64,000 bases of DNA from Sulfurimonas sp. HSL-3221 (lineage in GTDB: Bacteria > Campylobacterota > Campylobacteria > Campylobacterales > Sulfurimonadaceae), in assembly GCF_021044585.1 (NCBI RefSeq), contig NZ_CP087998.1:1-64000 (forward strand), written 5' to 3'. The notes below the pieces were generated by a model. It saw only the letters and a list, made by a program, of their open reading frames with translations, did not search any database and was not told the DNA's origin. Shown in pieces: positions 1 to 10,046 of this stretch. How positions within the stretch are numbered: position 1 is the first letter of the stretch; each line of letters starts with the position of its first letter. The position numbers were made by a program, and so were the translations under genes.

Positions 1-23
1 GCATTATGCCTCAAATTGTCTGC

Positions 24-46
24 TATAATTCACATCATTATTCACA
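24..46 (+). promoter_or_regulatory. dnaA promoter with overlapping DnaA boxes
   Basis: A perfect -10 hexamer TATAAT lies at 24-29. A perfect DnaA box TTATTCACA lies at 38-46, and a one-mismatch box TAATTCACA lies at 26-34, overlapping the -10. The arrangement suggests autorepression of dnaA, and the boxes may also form the upstream part of a bipartite origin. The window begins here, so further boxes upstream cannot be seen. Confidence 0.6.
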
Positions 47-76
47 TTGTGGAAATTATAGCGAACGGGAGCTGCG

Positions 77-1411
77 ATGACGATCGGCGATACGATTCTG
101 GAGATGCTTAAAGAGGAGATCAGCGAGGTCGAATACAACCGCTACGTCAAACAGATGAGCTTTCTTTCCAAAGCGTCGCGCAGCGACCTCGCCGTTTTCG
201 AAGTGCCCAACCCCCTCCTCGCGAGCTGGATCAAGAACCATTATGCCTCCAAGATCGCCCACCTCTTCGAGATCAAAACGGGGAGCACGCGAGAGGTCAA
301 TATCCGGGTCAAAAAGGCCAAGGGCCTCGCCGGGAAAAGCGGCCCTTCTGCCGCGGTCACCCCGGCAGAAGGGCCGAAGCACTCCATGCTCAACCCCGCC
401 TACACCTTTGAAAACTTCGTCGCCGGCAGTTCCAACCAGTTCGCCTACGCCGCGGCCAAGAGCGTCAGCGAGCGGCCGGGACAGGTCTACAACCCCCTCT
501 TTATCTACGGCGGGGTAGGTCTGGGCAAAACCCACCTGATGCAGGCCATCGGCAATGTCATGCTGCTGCAGGGCAAAACCGTCGTCTACACCTCCGTCGA
601 GCAGTTCGTCAACGACTTTACCCGCCACCTGCGCAACCAGACGATGGACCGCTTTAAAGAGAAGTACCGCCAGTGCGACCTGCTGCTGATCGATGACGTC
701 CAGTTCCTCAGCAACAAGATCCAGACCCAGGAGGAGTTTTTTCACACCTTCGAAACCCTGCGCAGCGAGGGCAAACAGATCGTCCTCACTTCCGACAAAC
801 CCCCCAAGCGGATCGCCGGCCTGGAAGCGCGGCTGCAGAGCCGCTTCGAATGGGGGCTTGTGGCCGACATCCAGCCGCCGGAGCTGGAGACGAAGATTGC
901 GATCATCAAGAAAAAATGCGAGATCAACCGGGTTATTCTCGGCGACGACGTCGTCAACTATATTGCAACCGTCATCGACAACAACACCCGGGAGATCGAG
1001 GGGATCCTCTCCAAGCTGCACGCCTACTCCCAGCTGATGCACCAGGAGATCACCCTCGATTTCGCCAAAAACGCCCTGCGCGAGCAGCTCCAGGAGAAGA
1101 GCGACAACATCTCCATCGACGGGATCATGAAGACCATCGCCAAAGAGCTCAACGTCAAACCGAGCGAAATCCGCTCGAAAAGCCGCAGCCGCAACATCGT
1201 CGCCGCCCGGCGCGTCGCCATCTACCTCGCCCGCGAACTGACCCCGATGTCGATGCCGCAGATCGCCCAGTATTTCGGGATGAAAGACCACAGCACCGTC
1301 AGCCATACAATGAAAAAAATCCACCAGCTTCTCGAAGAGGATGAGAACTTCAAGGTCAAGATCAACGAGCTGCATAATAAAATCACCGCCATGCCGCCGG
1401 AGACTGTCTAA
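77..1411 (+). CDS. dnaA: Chromosomal replication initiator DnaA
   Basis: This AAA+ protein binds DnaA boxes and opens the origin. The 444 residues show the N-terminal helicase-loading domain (about 1-80), a short variable linker (about 80-105), Walker A GGVGLGKT at 145-152, Walker B LLLIDD at 202-207, and the C-terminal DNA-binding domain with the signature DHSTVSHT at 404-411. The start is supported by GGGAG at 67-71, five bases before the ATG. It is followed by a 194-base spacer that looks like the origin, then dnaN. Length is normal for Campylobacterota. Autoregulation is likely because DnaA boxes overlap its promoter. Confidence 0.98.
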   Translation: MTIGDTILEMLKEEISEVEYNRYVKQMSFLSKASRSDLAVFEVPNPLLASWIKNHYASKIAHLFEIKTGSTREVNIRVKKAKGLAGKSGPSAAVTPAEGPKHSMLNPAYTFENFVAGSSNQFAYAAAKSVSERPGQVYNPLFIYGGVGLGKTHLMQAIGNVMLLQGKTVVYTSVEQFVNDFTRHLRNQTMDRFKEKYRQCDLLLIDDVQFLSNKIQTQEEFFHTFETLRSEGKQIVLTSDKPPKRIAGLEARLQSRFEWGLVADIQPPELETKIAIIKKKCEINRVILGDDVVNYIATVIDNNTREIEGILSKLHAYSQLMHQEITLDFAKNALREQLQEKSDNISIDGIMKTIAKELNVKPSEIRSKSRSRNIVAARRVAIYLARELTPMSMPQIAQYFGMKDHSTVSHTMKKIHQLLEEDENFKVKINELHNKITAMPPETV

Positions 1412-1605
1412 AAAAGCACCCTTTATCTATATTTTCTTTGCAAATAAAAAAAGATATAATGTGCCAAGTGAACAAATGTGAAGAAGGCAATCGACTTTAT
1501 TCACATGGGAAAAGCCCTAAAAGTAGGGATGTTTTCTGCTTTTTCACAAAAAAACGGCAGACTACTATCATCTACTAAAAATTTAAATATATAACAGGAG
1601 CTTCG
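1412..1605. other. Probable replication origin (oriC) in dnaA-dnaN spacer
   Basis: The spacer holds a perfect DnaA box TTATTCACA at 1497-1505 and two one-mismatch boxes: TTCTTCACA on the minus strand at 1477-1485 and TTTTTCACA at 1540-1548. After the boxes come triplet-like bases at 1562-1577, whose complement read 3' to 5' begins GAT-GAT and resembles a DnaA-trio, then an AT tract at about 1575-1594 that could be the unwinding element. A -10 TATAAT for dnaN lies at 1455-1460. In Campylobacterota such as Helicobacter pylori the unwinding site lies next to dnaA. The assignment as origin is inference from these signals and the gene order. Confidence 0.7.
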
Positions 1606-2676
1606 ATGCAGTTCGAGATCGCCAAATCCGTGTTGGAAAATATCCTGATCCACACACAGCCGTTTCTGGAGAAAAAAGATCTCTCCCAGATCACATCCCA
1701 CCTCTACTTCGAAGCGACTGCATCGAACACATTGACCGTCAAAGCCACCGACTATGAAATCGGCCTTGTGATCGAAGCCGGCAATATCAACGTTATCGAG
1801 CCCGGCATGGCAACAGCCAACGGCAAGAAACTCCTCGACATCGTCCGCATCCTCAGTGACGGCAACGTCAACCTCAATACGAAAGACGGTATGCTCGATA
1901 TCACCCAGGGACACTCCGACTTCCAGCTCCCGATGTACAATGCCCAGGAGTTCCCGGCTTTTGCCTCCATTGAGAACAAACCCGGAGTCGAGATCGATTC
2001 CGGTCTGCTGATCAACTCCCTGAAAAAGATCACGCCTGCCGCCGATACGAACAATCCGAAGTTCGAACTCAATGGTGCGCTCATCGATATCAAATCCGAC
2101 CAGATCAACTTTGTCGCTACCGATACCCGCCGTCTTGCCATCATCGCCATTCCGCAGACCAGCGGCAGCGAACTCTCCCTGATCATTCCCAAAAAAGCGA
2201 TTATCGAGATCCAGAAACTCTTTACGAGCAATATCGACATCTACTACGATGCCACCCATCTGCTGATCAAATCCGACCAGTACACCTTCTTTACGAAGCT
2301 GATCAACGGAAAGTTCCCCGACTACAACCGCATTATCCCCGCATCGACACGCTACAACCTCACCCTGCCCAAAAGCGACATCGTCAATGCCATCAAACAG
2401 ATCACGACAATCTCCAATGACATGAAACTAACCCTGGAGAGCGGCCGTATCCTCTTTGAAAGCCTCAGCGACGAGAACAACAAGGCTACGACAGAGATCA
2501 ATGTCGACACCGGGATCGATTCCTCTTTCGTCTTTGCCGTCAACAGCCGTTATATACTCGACTTCCTCGGGCAGATCGATCAGACCCATTTTACCCTCGG
2601 ACTCAACGAACCCAATATGCCTTTCATGCTGCAAGAAGAAGCGTTCAAAACAATCGTCATGCCGATTGTCATCTGA
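1606..2676 (+). CDS. dnaN: DNA polymerase III sliding clamp (beta subunit)
   Basis: The 356-residue protein is the ring-shaped processivity clamp that tethers polymerase III to DNA. Position directly after dnaA and the origin, length, and the three-repeat clamp layout fit DnaN. The C-terminus ends TIVMPIVI, close to the usual MPMRL-type tail. The start has AGGAG at 1596-1600 six bases upstream. A TATAAT -10 lies at 1455-1460, inside the origin spacer, so expression may be sensitive to DnaA binding. After the stop a hairpin CCTGCG/CGCAGG (2677-2682 with 2695-2700) separates it from the gyrB promoter. Confidence 0.97.
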   Translation: MQFEIAKSVLENILIHTQPFLEKKDLSQITSHLYFEATASNTLTVKATDYEIGLVIEAGNINVIEPGMATANGKKLLDIVRILSDGNVNLNTKDGMLDITQGHSDFQLPMYNAQEFPAFASIENKPGVEIDSGLLINSLKKITPAADTNNPKFELNGALIDIKSDQINFVATDTRRLAIIAIPQTSGSELSLIIPKKAIIEIQKLFTSNIDIYYDATHLLIKSDQYTFFTKLINGKFPDYNRIIPASTRYNLTLPKSDIVNAIKQITTISNDMKLTLESGRILFESLSDENNKATTEINVDTGIDSSFVFAVNSRYILDFLGQIDQTHFTLGLNEPNMPFMLQEEAFKTIVMPIVI

Positions 2677-2758
2677 CCTGCGCTTCTCTTTTTTCGCAGG
2701 CAGAGCCTGCTCCCGTCTCCTCTAAGCCCATAAAATTAATTTATTAGCCCTTTTTGGA

Positions 2759-2764
2759 TAAAAT
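2759..2764 (+). promoter_or_regulatory. gyrB promoter -10
   Basis: TAAAAT at 2759-2764 sits in an AT-rich stretch with T-rich sequence just upstream, as is common for Campylobacterota sigma-70 promoters that lack a strong -35. It lies 28 bases before the gyrB start. Confidence 0.5.
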
Positions 2765-2777
2765 TAAACCCATTTAG

Positions 2778-5105
<2,328 letters not shown>

Positions 5106-5108
5106 CCC

Positions 5109-6515
5109 ATGAGTCTACTCTATCCCGAAGCCAAGGAGCGCGAAAACCGCTTTAAACTCGCCCTGCGAATGGGGCTCCCTGTTTTTGCGTTGGCAGTCAT
5201 CACCACGGCATCGGTGATGCTGCGCTATTTCAATACGATCCCCAACACGTTTATCATTGTTGCCTTCAGTATGCTGGGCATTATGGTCTACTACCTCTTT
5301 TACCTGATCTACCAGGGATTCAACGAGCGGATCACGGACCCGATCAGCCATGCCTTTACCCGGGAGTACTTCAGCGCGCAGATGCAAAAGGAGCTGAAGA
5401 AAAAGGATTACACCTTCTTTCTGCTCAGCGTCGTCAACCTGGACGATATCAACCAGCAGTACGGGTTTACGAACGGGGACAAAGTGCTTTACAGTGTCGC
5501 CAACAGGATCGCCGCCTATCTGAACGAGCAGAAAATGTACCGCGTCCCGATCGCCCACTTCAAAGGGGGGGACTTTATCATCGCGCTCGAGGGAAAGCAG
5601 GAGGATTTCAGTTCGATGATGGAGCTGCTCTGCGTCAAGTTCCAGCACTACAGCCTCGAGGAGATCGAAATCGACATCCTGGGCTCCATGACGGATACCC
5701 GCCATTCGCGCTCCATCGAGAAGCTGGTCGACTGGCTTTATGAGCTGCAGGGCGAGAACGCGAAAATGCTCAAAACCGATGGGGAGGAGATCGACCCGGA
5801 CACGGTGGAGCATCTGGTACTCGAAGCGGTCAATGCACGCTCTTTTTCCTATGCGTACCAGGCCGTGTTCGAGGGGGGAAAACCTCTGCTTTTCGAACAG
5901 GCCTTCAAGCTGGTCACGGGGGAGGGCAAACTCGTTCACCAGAAACGCTTTATGCCGGTGATCAACCGTCTGGGACTGCTGCGCCGTTTTGACGAAATAC
6001 AGACCGAAGCGGCGCTGGCCGAAGTTGAAACACTCGAACCGGGGCAGATGATCGCCGTCGATGTCTCTCCCTCTTCGCTGCGCAACCCGCTTTTCCTGGA
6101 GCACATTATGATGCTGCTCTCCAATAACGACAAACTCCGATACCGCCTGGTATTCGTGATCAGCGAAAGCAACTTCTATCACCAGACGTCGCAGTTCAAT
6201 ACGAGGCTGCAGGCCTTCCGCCGGGCGGGGATCTACATTGCGCTGGACCGCCTGGGCGGGATTCACGCTTCGCTGCGTTATCTGCAGGATCTTGACGTGG
6301 ACTTCGTCCGCTACGAGAGCACGCTGGGGAAAAGCATTACGGAACCGAGGGTCCGTGCGCTCGTCGAAGGGTTGCAGCAGACGGTGAAAACGCTGGGCTA
6401 CCGCAGCTGGATCAGGATGATCGAAGACGAAGCCGCCTATGATGCCGCAAAGGCAGTCGGGGTCGACATGATCCAGGGGAACTATCTCAGTCCCATCGAT
6501 ACCATCAAGGAGTAA
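5109..6515 (+). CDS. Membrane-anchored degenerate GGDEF/EAL protein
   Basis: The 468 residues contain two membrane helices (about 22-38 and 44-68), a GGDEF-like domain (about 75-215) and an EAL-like domain (about 225-465). Active-site motifs are lost: the GGDEF site reads KGGDFI (152-157), the EAL triad position reads FEQAFKL (about 254-260), and the DDFG loop is LDRLGG. It is therefore unlikely to make or cleave cyclic di-GMP and may instead bind it or act as a scaffold; this is inference. No Shine-Dalgarno site is visible three bases after gyrB, so translation may be coupled. queF follows three bases later. Confidence 0.75.
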   Translation: MSLLYPEAKERENRFKLALRMGLPVFALAVITTASVMLRYFNTIPNTFIIVAFSMLGIMVYYLFYLIYQGFNERITDPISHAFTREYFSAQMQKELKKKDYTFFLLSVVNLDDINQQYGFTNGDKVLYSVANRIAAYLNEQKMYRVPIAHFKGGDFIIALEGKQEDFSSMMELLCVKFQHYSLEEIEIDILGSMTDTRHSRSIEKLVDWLYELQGENAKMLKTDGEEIDPDTVEHLVLEAVNARSFSYAYQAVFEGGKPLLFEQAFKLVTGEGKLVHQKRFMPVINRLGLLRRFDEIQTEAALAEVETLEPGQMIAVDVSPSSLRNPLFLEHIMMLLSNNDKLRYRLVFVISESNFYHQTSQFNTRLQAFRRAGIYIALDRLGGIHASLRYLQDLDVDFVRYESTLGKSITEPRVRALVEGLQQTVKTLGYRSWIRMIEDEAAYDAAKAVGVDMIQGNYLSPIDTIKE

Positions 6516-6518
6516 AGA

Positions 6519-6902
6519 ATGAAATATGGTGAAGAGATTATCGCAAACTTTGATGTGGAGAAGGATCTTGAGATCTGGCCAAACGAGCACAAACGCGACT
6601 ATATTATCAAGATGACCCTGCCGGAGTTCAGCTGTCTCTGTCCGCGCAGCGGCTACCCGGACTACGCGACGATCTACCTGGAGTATACACCCGATGAGTG
6701 GGTGGTCGAACTCAAGGCGATCAAGCTCTACATCAACGCCTTCCGCGATCGTCACATCTCCCATGAAAACAGCGCGAACGAGATCTATGAAGTCCTCGAG
6801 CGCAAACTCAAGCCCAAATGGATGAAAATCACGGCGGACTTCAACCCCCGCGGGAATGTTCATACGGTCATCGAGATCGACAGCAGCCGAATAACAAAAT
6901 AA
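6519..6902 (+). CDS. queF: NADPH-dependent 7-cyano-7-deazaguanine reductase (preQ1 synthase)
   Basis: This enzyme reduces preQ0 to preQ1 in queuosine tRNA modification. The 127-residue length is that of the unimodular class. The catalytic cysteine motif SCLCPRSGYPD is visible, with Cys41 the probable nucleophile. The family signature reads ELKAIKLY at 64-71 (usual form ESKSLKLY), and SHEN lies at 81-84. AAGGAG at 6507-6512 supports the start. It sits after gyrB, as in several Campylobacterota, with the degenerate EAL gene between. No other queuosine gene is in the window. Confidence 0.95.
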   Translation: MKYGEEIIANFDVEKDLEIWPNEHKRDYIIKMTLPEFSCLCPRSGYPDYATIYLEYTPDEWVVELKAIKLYINAFRDRHISHENSANEIYEVLERKLKPKWMKITADFNPRGNVHTVIEIDSSRITK

Positions 6903-6955
6903 ATCATATAAATAATATTAATATTATAACGCCATAATATTTAACGATTCTGTGG

Positions 6956-6961
6956 TAAAAT
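6956..6961 (+). promoter_or_regulatory. Promoter -10 for the 6997 gene
   Basis: TAAAAT at 6956-6961 follows an AT-rich stretch. It lies downstream of the GTG at 6952, so transcription would begin near 6968. That argues against the longer reading frame and for the ATG at 6997. Confidence 0.45.
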
Positions 6962-6996
6962 TCTGCCCTAGATTCCATGAGGAGATGGGGGAGAAA

Positions 6997-7338
6997 ATGC
7001 AAGAGTCATTAGCGGACTTTTTTCAGACGCAGATGGAGCGTCAACTGGCCAAACGCAGCGGCGACGGTGCGGAGGCGATCATGATGGACATGCGGGACGA
7101 CGGCATCGATTTTTATGCCGTGCTGAAACAGGATAAGCCGCTCTGCTTCTTCTGCCGGGGTATCCGGTACTTCAAATCCCCCGACGGTACCTTTACGATG
7201 CAGGCGGCGGACGGCACGGGGCTTCCCATTGATGAGAACGAATACCGCAGCCGTCTGGATTATGCGCTTTCGTGCATCGGCGCCAGTTCCGAAACGGGCG
7301 TCGGCGTGCTCGTCAAGAAACATATCAAAACCCTCTGA
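6997..7338 (+). CDS. Small protein of unknown function
   Basis: The family is not recognised. The 113-residue soluble protein has no signal peptide or membrane helix. Two cysteines sit in LCFFCRGIRYF in the middle, and the C-terminus reads GVLVKKHIKTL. The frame opens at a GTG at 6952, but ATG 6997 is preferred: GGGGGAGA lies just upstream and the likely -10 falls inside the longer version. Its stop overlaps the start of the next gene (TGATG at 7336-7340), which implies co-translation with the SixA-like phosphatase. Confidence 0.7.
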   Translation: MQESLADFFQTQMERQLAKRSGDGAEAIMMDMRDDGIDFYAVLKQDKPLCFFCRGIRYFKSPDGTFTMQAADGTGLPIDENEYRSRLDYALSCIGASSETGVGVLVKKHIKTL

Positions 7339-7823
7339 TGCGTACGTTGACACTGATGCGGCATGCGAAGTCCTCCTGGGACGACCCGGCCCTCGGTGAT
7401 CACGAACGTCCCCTCAATGCCCGCGGCAAGAAAGCGGCCAAAACCATGGCGGAGCGCCTTCACGCCGAACACTATACCCCCGATCTCGTCCTTGTCTCTT
7501 CCGCCCGGCGTACCCGGCAGACGGCGGCGGCATTGCAAAAAGTTTATGACGGGGCGTTAGCCGTCCAAACGGAACCGTTATTGTACGAGGCTTCGTCCGA
7601 AACCTACGCCGAGGTGATCCGAAAGGTCGATGACGCCGTCGACGAACTGATGATCATCGGACACAACCCGACCATAGAGTGGATCGCCGAAACGTTGGGC
7701 GGAAAAGCCGTCCACATGCCGACCGCGGCCTATATCCGATTCGAGATCCCCTGCAGCTGGTCGGCATTTCAATTCGAACGCTATAAAACACTCGCCTACG
7801 ATTACCCCAAATCCGACAAATAA
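7338..7823 (+). CDS. SixA-type histidine phosphatase
   Basis: This is a 161-residue branch-1 histidine phosphatase. The N-terminus MRTLTLMRHAKSSWDD holds the phospho-accepting His in the RHA(K) motif typical of SixA, and DELMIIGHNPTIEWI holds the second catalytic His. SixA enzymes remove phosphate from phosphohistidine in signalling or phosphotransfer proteins; the target here is unknown. The ATG at 7338 overlaps the previous stop, so a longer frame opening at 7272 is rejected. Its last 22 bases overlap the convergent tRNA nucleotidyltransferase gene. Confidence 0.88.
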   Translation: MRTLTLMRHAKSSWDDPALGDHERPLNARGKKAAKTMAERLHAEHYTPDLVLVSSARRTRQTAAALQKVYDGALAVQTEPLLYEASSETYAEVIRKVDDAVDELMIIGHNPTIEWIAETLGGKAVHMPTAAYIRFEIPCSWSAFQFERYKTLAYDYPKSDK

Positions 7824-9088
7824 TCCTTCAGCCATGCCTTTGCACCTTCCTCATCCGAGAACGCGCCCTCGAGCTGGGCGTCGTAGGCCGCATCCAGGAT
7901 CGTTTTGAAACGGGGGGAGGGTGATAGCCCGGCGGCGATAAGCGCCTCCCCGTTCAGCAGGGCGGCCCTGGGCGCATTCAGCACGCCCAGTCTCTCCGCC
8001 TTGTGCAGCAGCCAGGCCACGGCGTCGCTCGTCTCGGCGGCGGGGTGGCGTCCCCGGTAGCAGGCTTCGGCAACGGCGGCGATCGTATCGATGCGGACGT
8101 CCCGTGCCAGGCGCATTACCTCCGCGTCCGACGCCGCTTCGGCGTAGAGCCGTTCGGGTTGGCCGTGGTACTTTACATAATCAAGCACGTTCAAAACAAG
8201 CCGTTTGTCATCGGTGAGTGAGGTGAGAAAGGCGTTTGGATCTCGCATGCCGATGCAGAGCGGGGCGAACATCATGGCAAGGGGGTCGCTTTCCACGCGG
8301 CGGCGGATAGATGCCATCGTATCGAGCGCCCGCAGCACGACGTCCCAGAGATCGGTCGTCTCCAGGGCGGCAAGTTCGGGAAAGAACGGGGTGATGTGAA
8401 GAAGATGCATCGTCCGCAGTCCGACGGAGGGGGTGTCGGATTTGAGCAGCAGCTTTTTGAACTCTTCGAAAATGCGCTCTTTGGGCAGTTCGGCAAGCAG
8501 CCCCTGTGCCATCATCGTGTGCGCCAGACGTATGAGATGCGGGTCCGGGATGAGACGGAAACGGGCGGAGAACTGTACGGCGCGCAGCAGCCGAAGCGGG
8601 TCTTCGACGAAGGTGCTTTCATTGACGCAGCGCAGGGTTTGGGTCTCCAGGTCTCTCTCTCCGCCGTAGGGATCGAGGAGCTTCTGTTCGACCGGATCGT
8701 AGCCGATGGCGTTCACGGTAAAATCGCGCCGTTTGGCCGCTGTTTTAAAATCAAACGTCTCAAACGTCGTGACGGCAAAGCCCGTATGGCCCGGTCCGGT
8801 TTTCGTCTCGACCCGGGGAAGGGAGAGGTCGAGGTCGTAATCGCCCAGGCTCAGTTTGAGAACGCCGAAGGATTTGCCGACGCTGTTGACGCTGCCGAAG
8901 GGGGTCAGCAGTGGGATAAGGGCCTCCAGGGAGGGGGCGCCGAAACACTCGATATCGATATCCTTGCTGGGAGCCTCCAGCAGCGCATCGCGCACATAGC
9001 CGCCGACAAACACGGGGCGTACCCCCTGCGCGGCGAGGGCGTCAATGAGTGGGGCGAGGGCATCGGGAACGGCGGGCATCGGCTTCAT
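7802..9088 (-). CDS. CCA tRNA nucleotidyltransferase / poly(A) polymerase family protein
   Basis: This class II nucleotidyltransferase adds or repairs the 3' CCA of tRNA. Near the N-terminus it has [11 protein letters not shown] followed by the metal-binding pair in SKDIDIE, then [12 protein letters not shown] and the RxxR-type region [16 protein letters not shown]. The C-terminal half is helical and shows no HD phosphohydrolase motif. The open frame extends upstream to 9430, but that part is the antisense shadow of yebC. The ATG at 9088 (428 residues) or 9079 is the real start, with no strong ribosome site. It diverges from yebC. Confidence 0.9.
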   Translation of the reverse strand: MKPMPAVPDALAPLIDALAAQGVRPVFVGGYVRDALLEAPSKDIDIECFGAPSLEALIPLLTPFGSVNSVGKSFGVLKLSLGDYDLDLSLPRVETKTGPGHTGFAVTTFETFDFKTAAKRRDFTVNAIGYDPVEQKLLDPYGGERDLETQTLRCVNESTFVEDPLRLLRAVQFSARFRLIPDPHLIRLAHTMMAQGLLAELPKERIFEEFKKLLLKSDTPSVGLRTMHLLHITPFFPELAALETTDLWDVVLRALDTMASIRRRVESDPLAMMFAPLCIGMRDPNAFLTSLTDDKRLVLNVLDYVKYHGQPERLYAEAASDAEVMRLARDVRIDTIAAVAEACYRGRHPAAETSDAVAWLLHKAERLGVLNAPRAALLNGEALIAAGLSPSPRFKTILDAAYDAQLEGAFSDEEGAKAWLKDYLSDLG

Positions 9089-9114
9089 ACCGTTATTGTA
9101 GCAAAGGCTTTTGC

Positions 9115-9120
9115 TATAAT
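9115..9120 (+). promoter_or_regulatory. yebC promoter -10
   Basis: A perfect TATAAT lies at 9115-9120, 40 bases before the yebC start, in the spacer between the divergent tRNA nucleotidyltransferase and yebC genes. Confidence 0.6.
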
Positions 9121-9160
9121 TGCGGAAACAAAAGGGGAGACCCCCTGTAAAGAGGATACG

Positions 9161-9871
9161 ATGGGTAGAGCGTTTGAATACCGCCGCGCGGCGAAAGAGA
9201 AGCGCTGGGGCAATATGTCCCGGATTTTTCCGAAACTGGCCAAAACGATCACGATGGCGGCCAAAGCGGGGGGACCGGACCCCGATATGAACCCGCAGCT
9301 GCGTCTGGCGATCCAGACCGCCAAAGCGCAGAACATGCCCAAGGACAACATCGAGGCGGCGATCAAGCGCGCCAGCGGGAAAGACGCCGCGGACATCGCC
9401 GAGGTCAATTTTGAGGGCAAAGGGCCGCACGGCGCGCTGATCTTCGTCGAGTGCGCGACGGACAACAACAACCGCAGCGTCGCCAACGTGCGCAGCTACT
9501 TCAACAAAAGCGGGGGCGAACTGCTCAAAACCGGTTCACTCGAGTTCATGTTCGACCGCAAAGCGGTCTTCGAATTTGAAAAAACGGACGCGATGGATCT
9601 TGAGGAGATGGAGCTTGAGCTGATCGATGCCGGTCTTGAAGAGCTGGACGAGAACGAGGGCACCGTTTACGTCAACGGCGACTATACCAGTTTCGGTTCA
9701 CTCCAGGAAGCCCTGGAGGGGATGGGAATCGAAGTGAAGAAGGCCTCCTTGCAGCGCCTTCCGAACAATCCGCAGAGCTTCACCGAGGAGCAGATGGAAG
9801 AGGTCGAGAAGCTGATCGACAAACTTGAAGAGGACGATGACGTCCAGGCCGTCTACACGAACATCGAATAA
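9161..9871 (+). CDS. yebC: YebC/PmpR family protein
   Basis: The 236-residue protein has the signature N-terminus [20 protein letters not shown] and the conserved [17 protein letters not shown] and [10 protein letters not shown] segments. Family members act as DNA-binding regulators or, for some, as translation factors that relieve ribosome stalling; sequence alone does not separate these roles. The start at 9161 follows AAAGAGGA. A frame open from 8396 is the shadow of the opposite-strand tRNA nucleotidyltransferase. A GC hairpin follows the stop. Confidence 0.95.
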   Translation: MGRAFEYRRAAKEKRWGNMSRIFPKLAKTITMAAKAGGPDPDMNPQLRLAIQTAKAQNMPKDNIEAAIKRASGKDAADIAEVNFEGKGPHGALIFVECATDNNNRSVANVRSYFNKSGGELLKTGSLEFMFDRKAVFEFEKTDAMDLEEMELELIDAGLEELDENEGTVYVNGDYTSFGSLQEALEGMGIEVKKASLQRLPNNPQSFTEEQMEEVEKLIDKLEEDDDVQAVYTNIE

Positions 9872-9884
9872 CCCCCTGCGGGGG
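9872..9884 (+). terminator. Weak hairpin after yebC
   Basis: CCCCC (9872-9876), loop TGC and GGGGG (9880-9884) form a short GC stem directly after the yebC stop. There is no T-tract immediately after it; a T-run occurs only near 9917-9922. It may be a pause or a Rho-assisted end rather than a classical terminator. The remaining spacer up to pyk at 10047 shows no gene. Confidence 0.3.
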
Positions 9885-10046
9885 CCCTACTGCCTCCCCG
9901 CTGACCACCCACTGCCTTTTTTGTAATCATTCTGCTACTGTACCGCGATACGATTTTGGTTATCATAGTTCCAAGAATGCCATTTCCGGTCTGCGGTCCG
10001 GAGACGTGTTTTGGCGCAATGTCCGGAAGGACTCTGAAGGATTGCG

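Noticed and set aside
5115..6863. 582-residue open frame on the minus strand
   Set aside because: Antisense to the GGDEF/EAL gene and queF; no ribosome site or domain.
9089..9430. N-terminal extension of the tRNA nucleotidyltransferase
   Set aside because: The extra residues are antisense to yebC and precede the conserved domain start.
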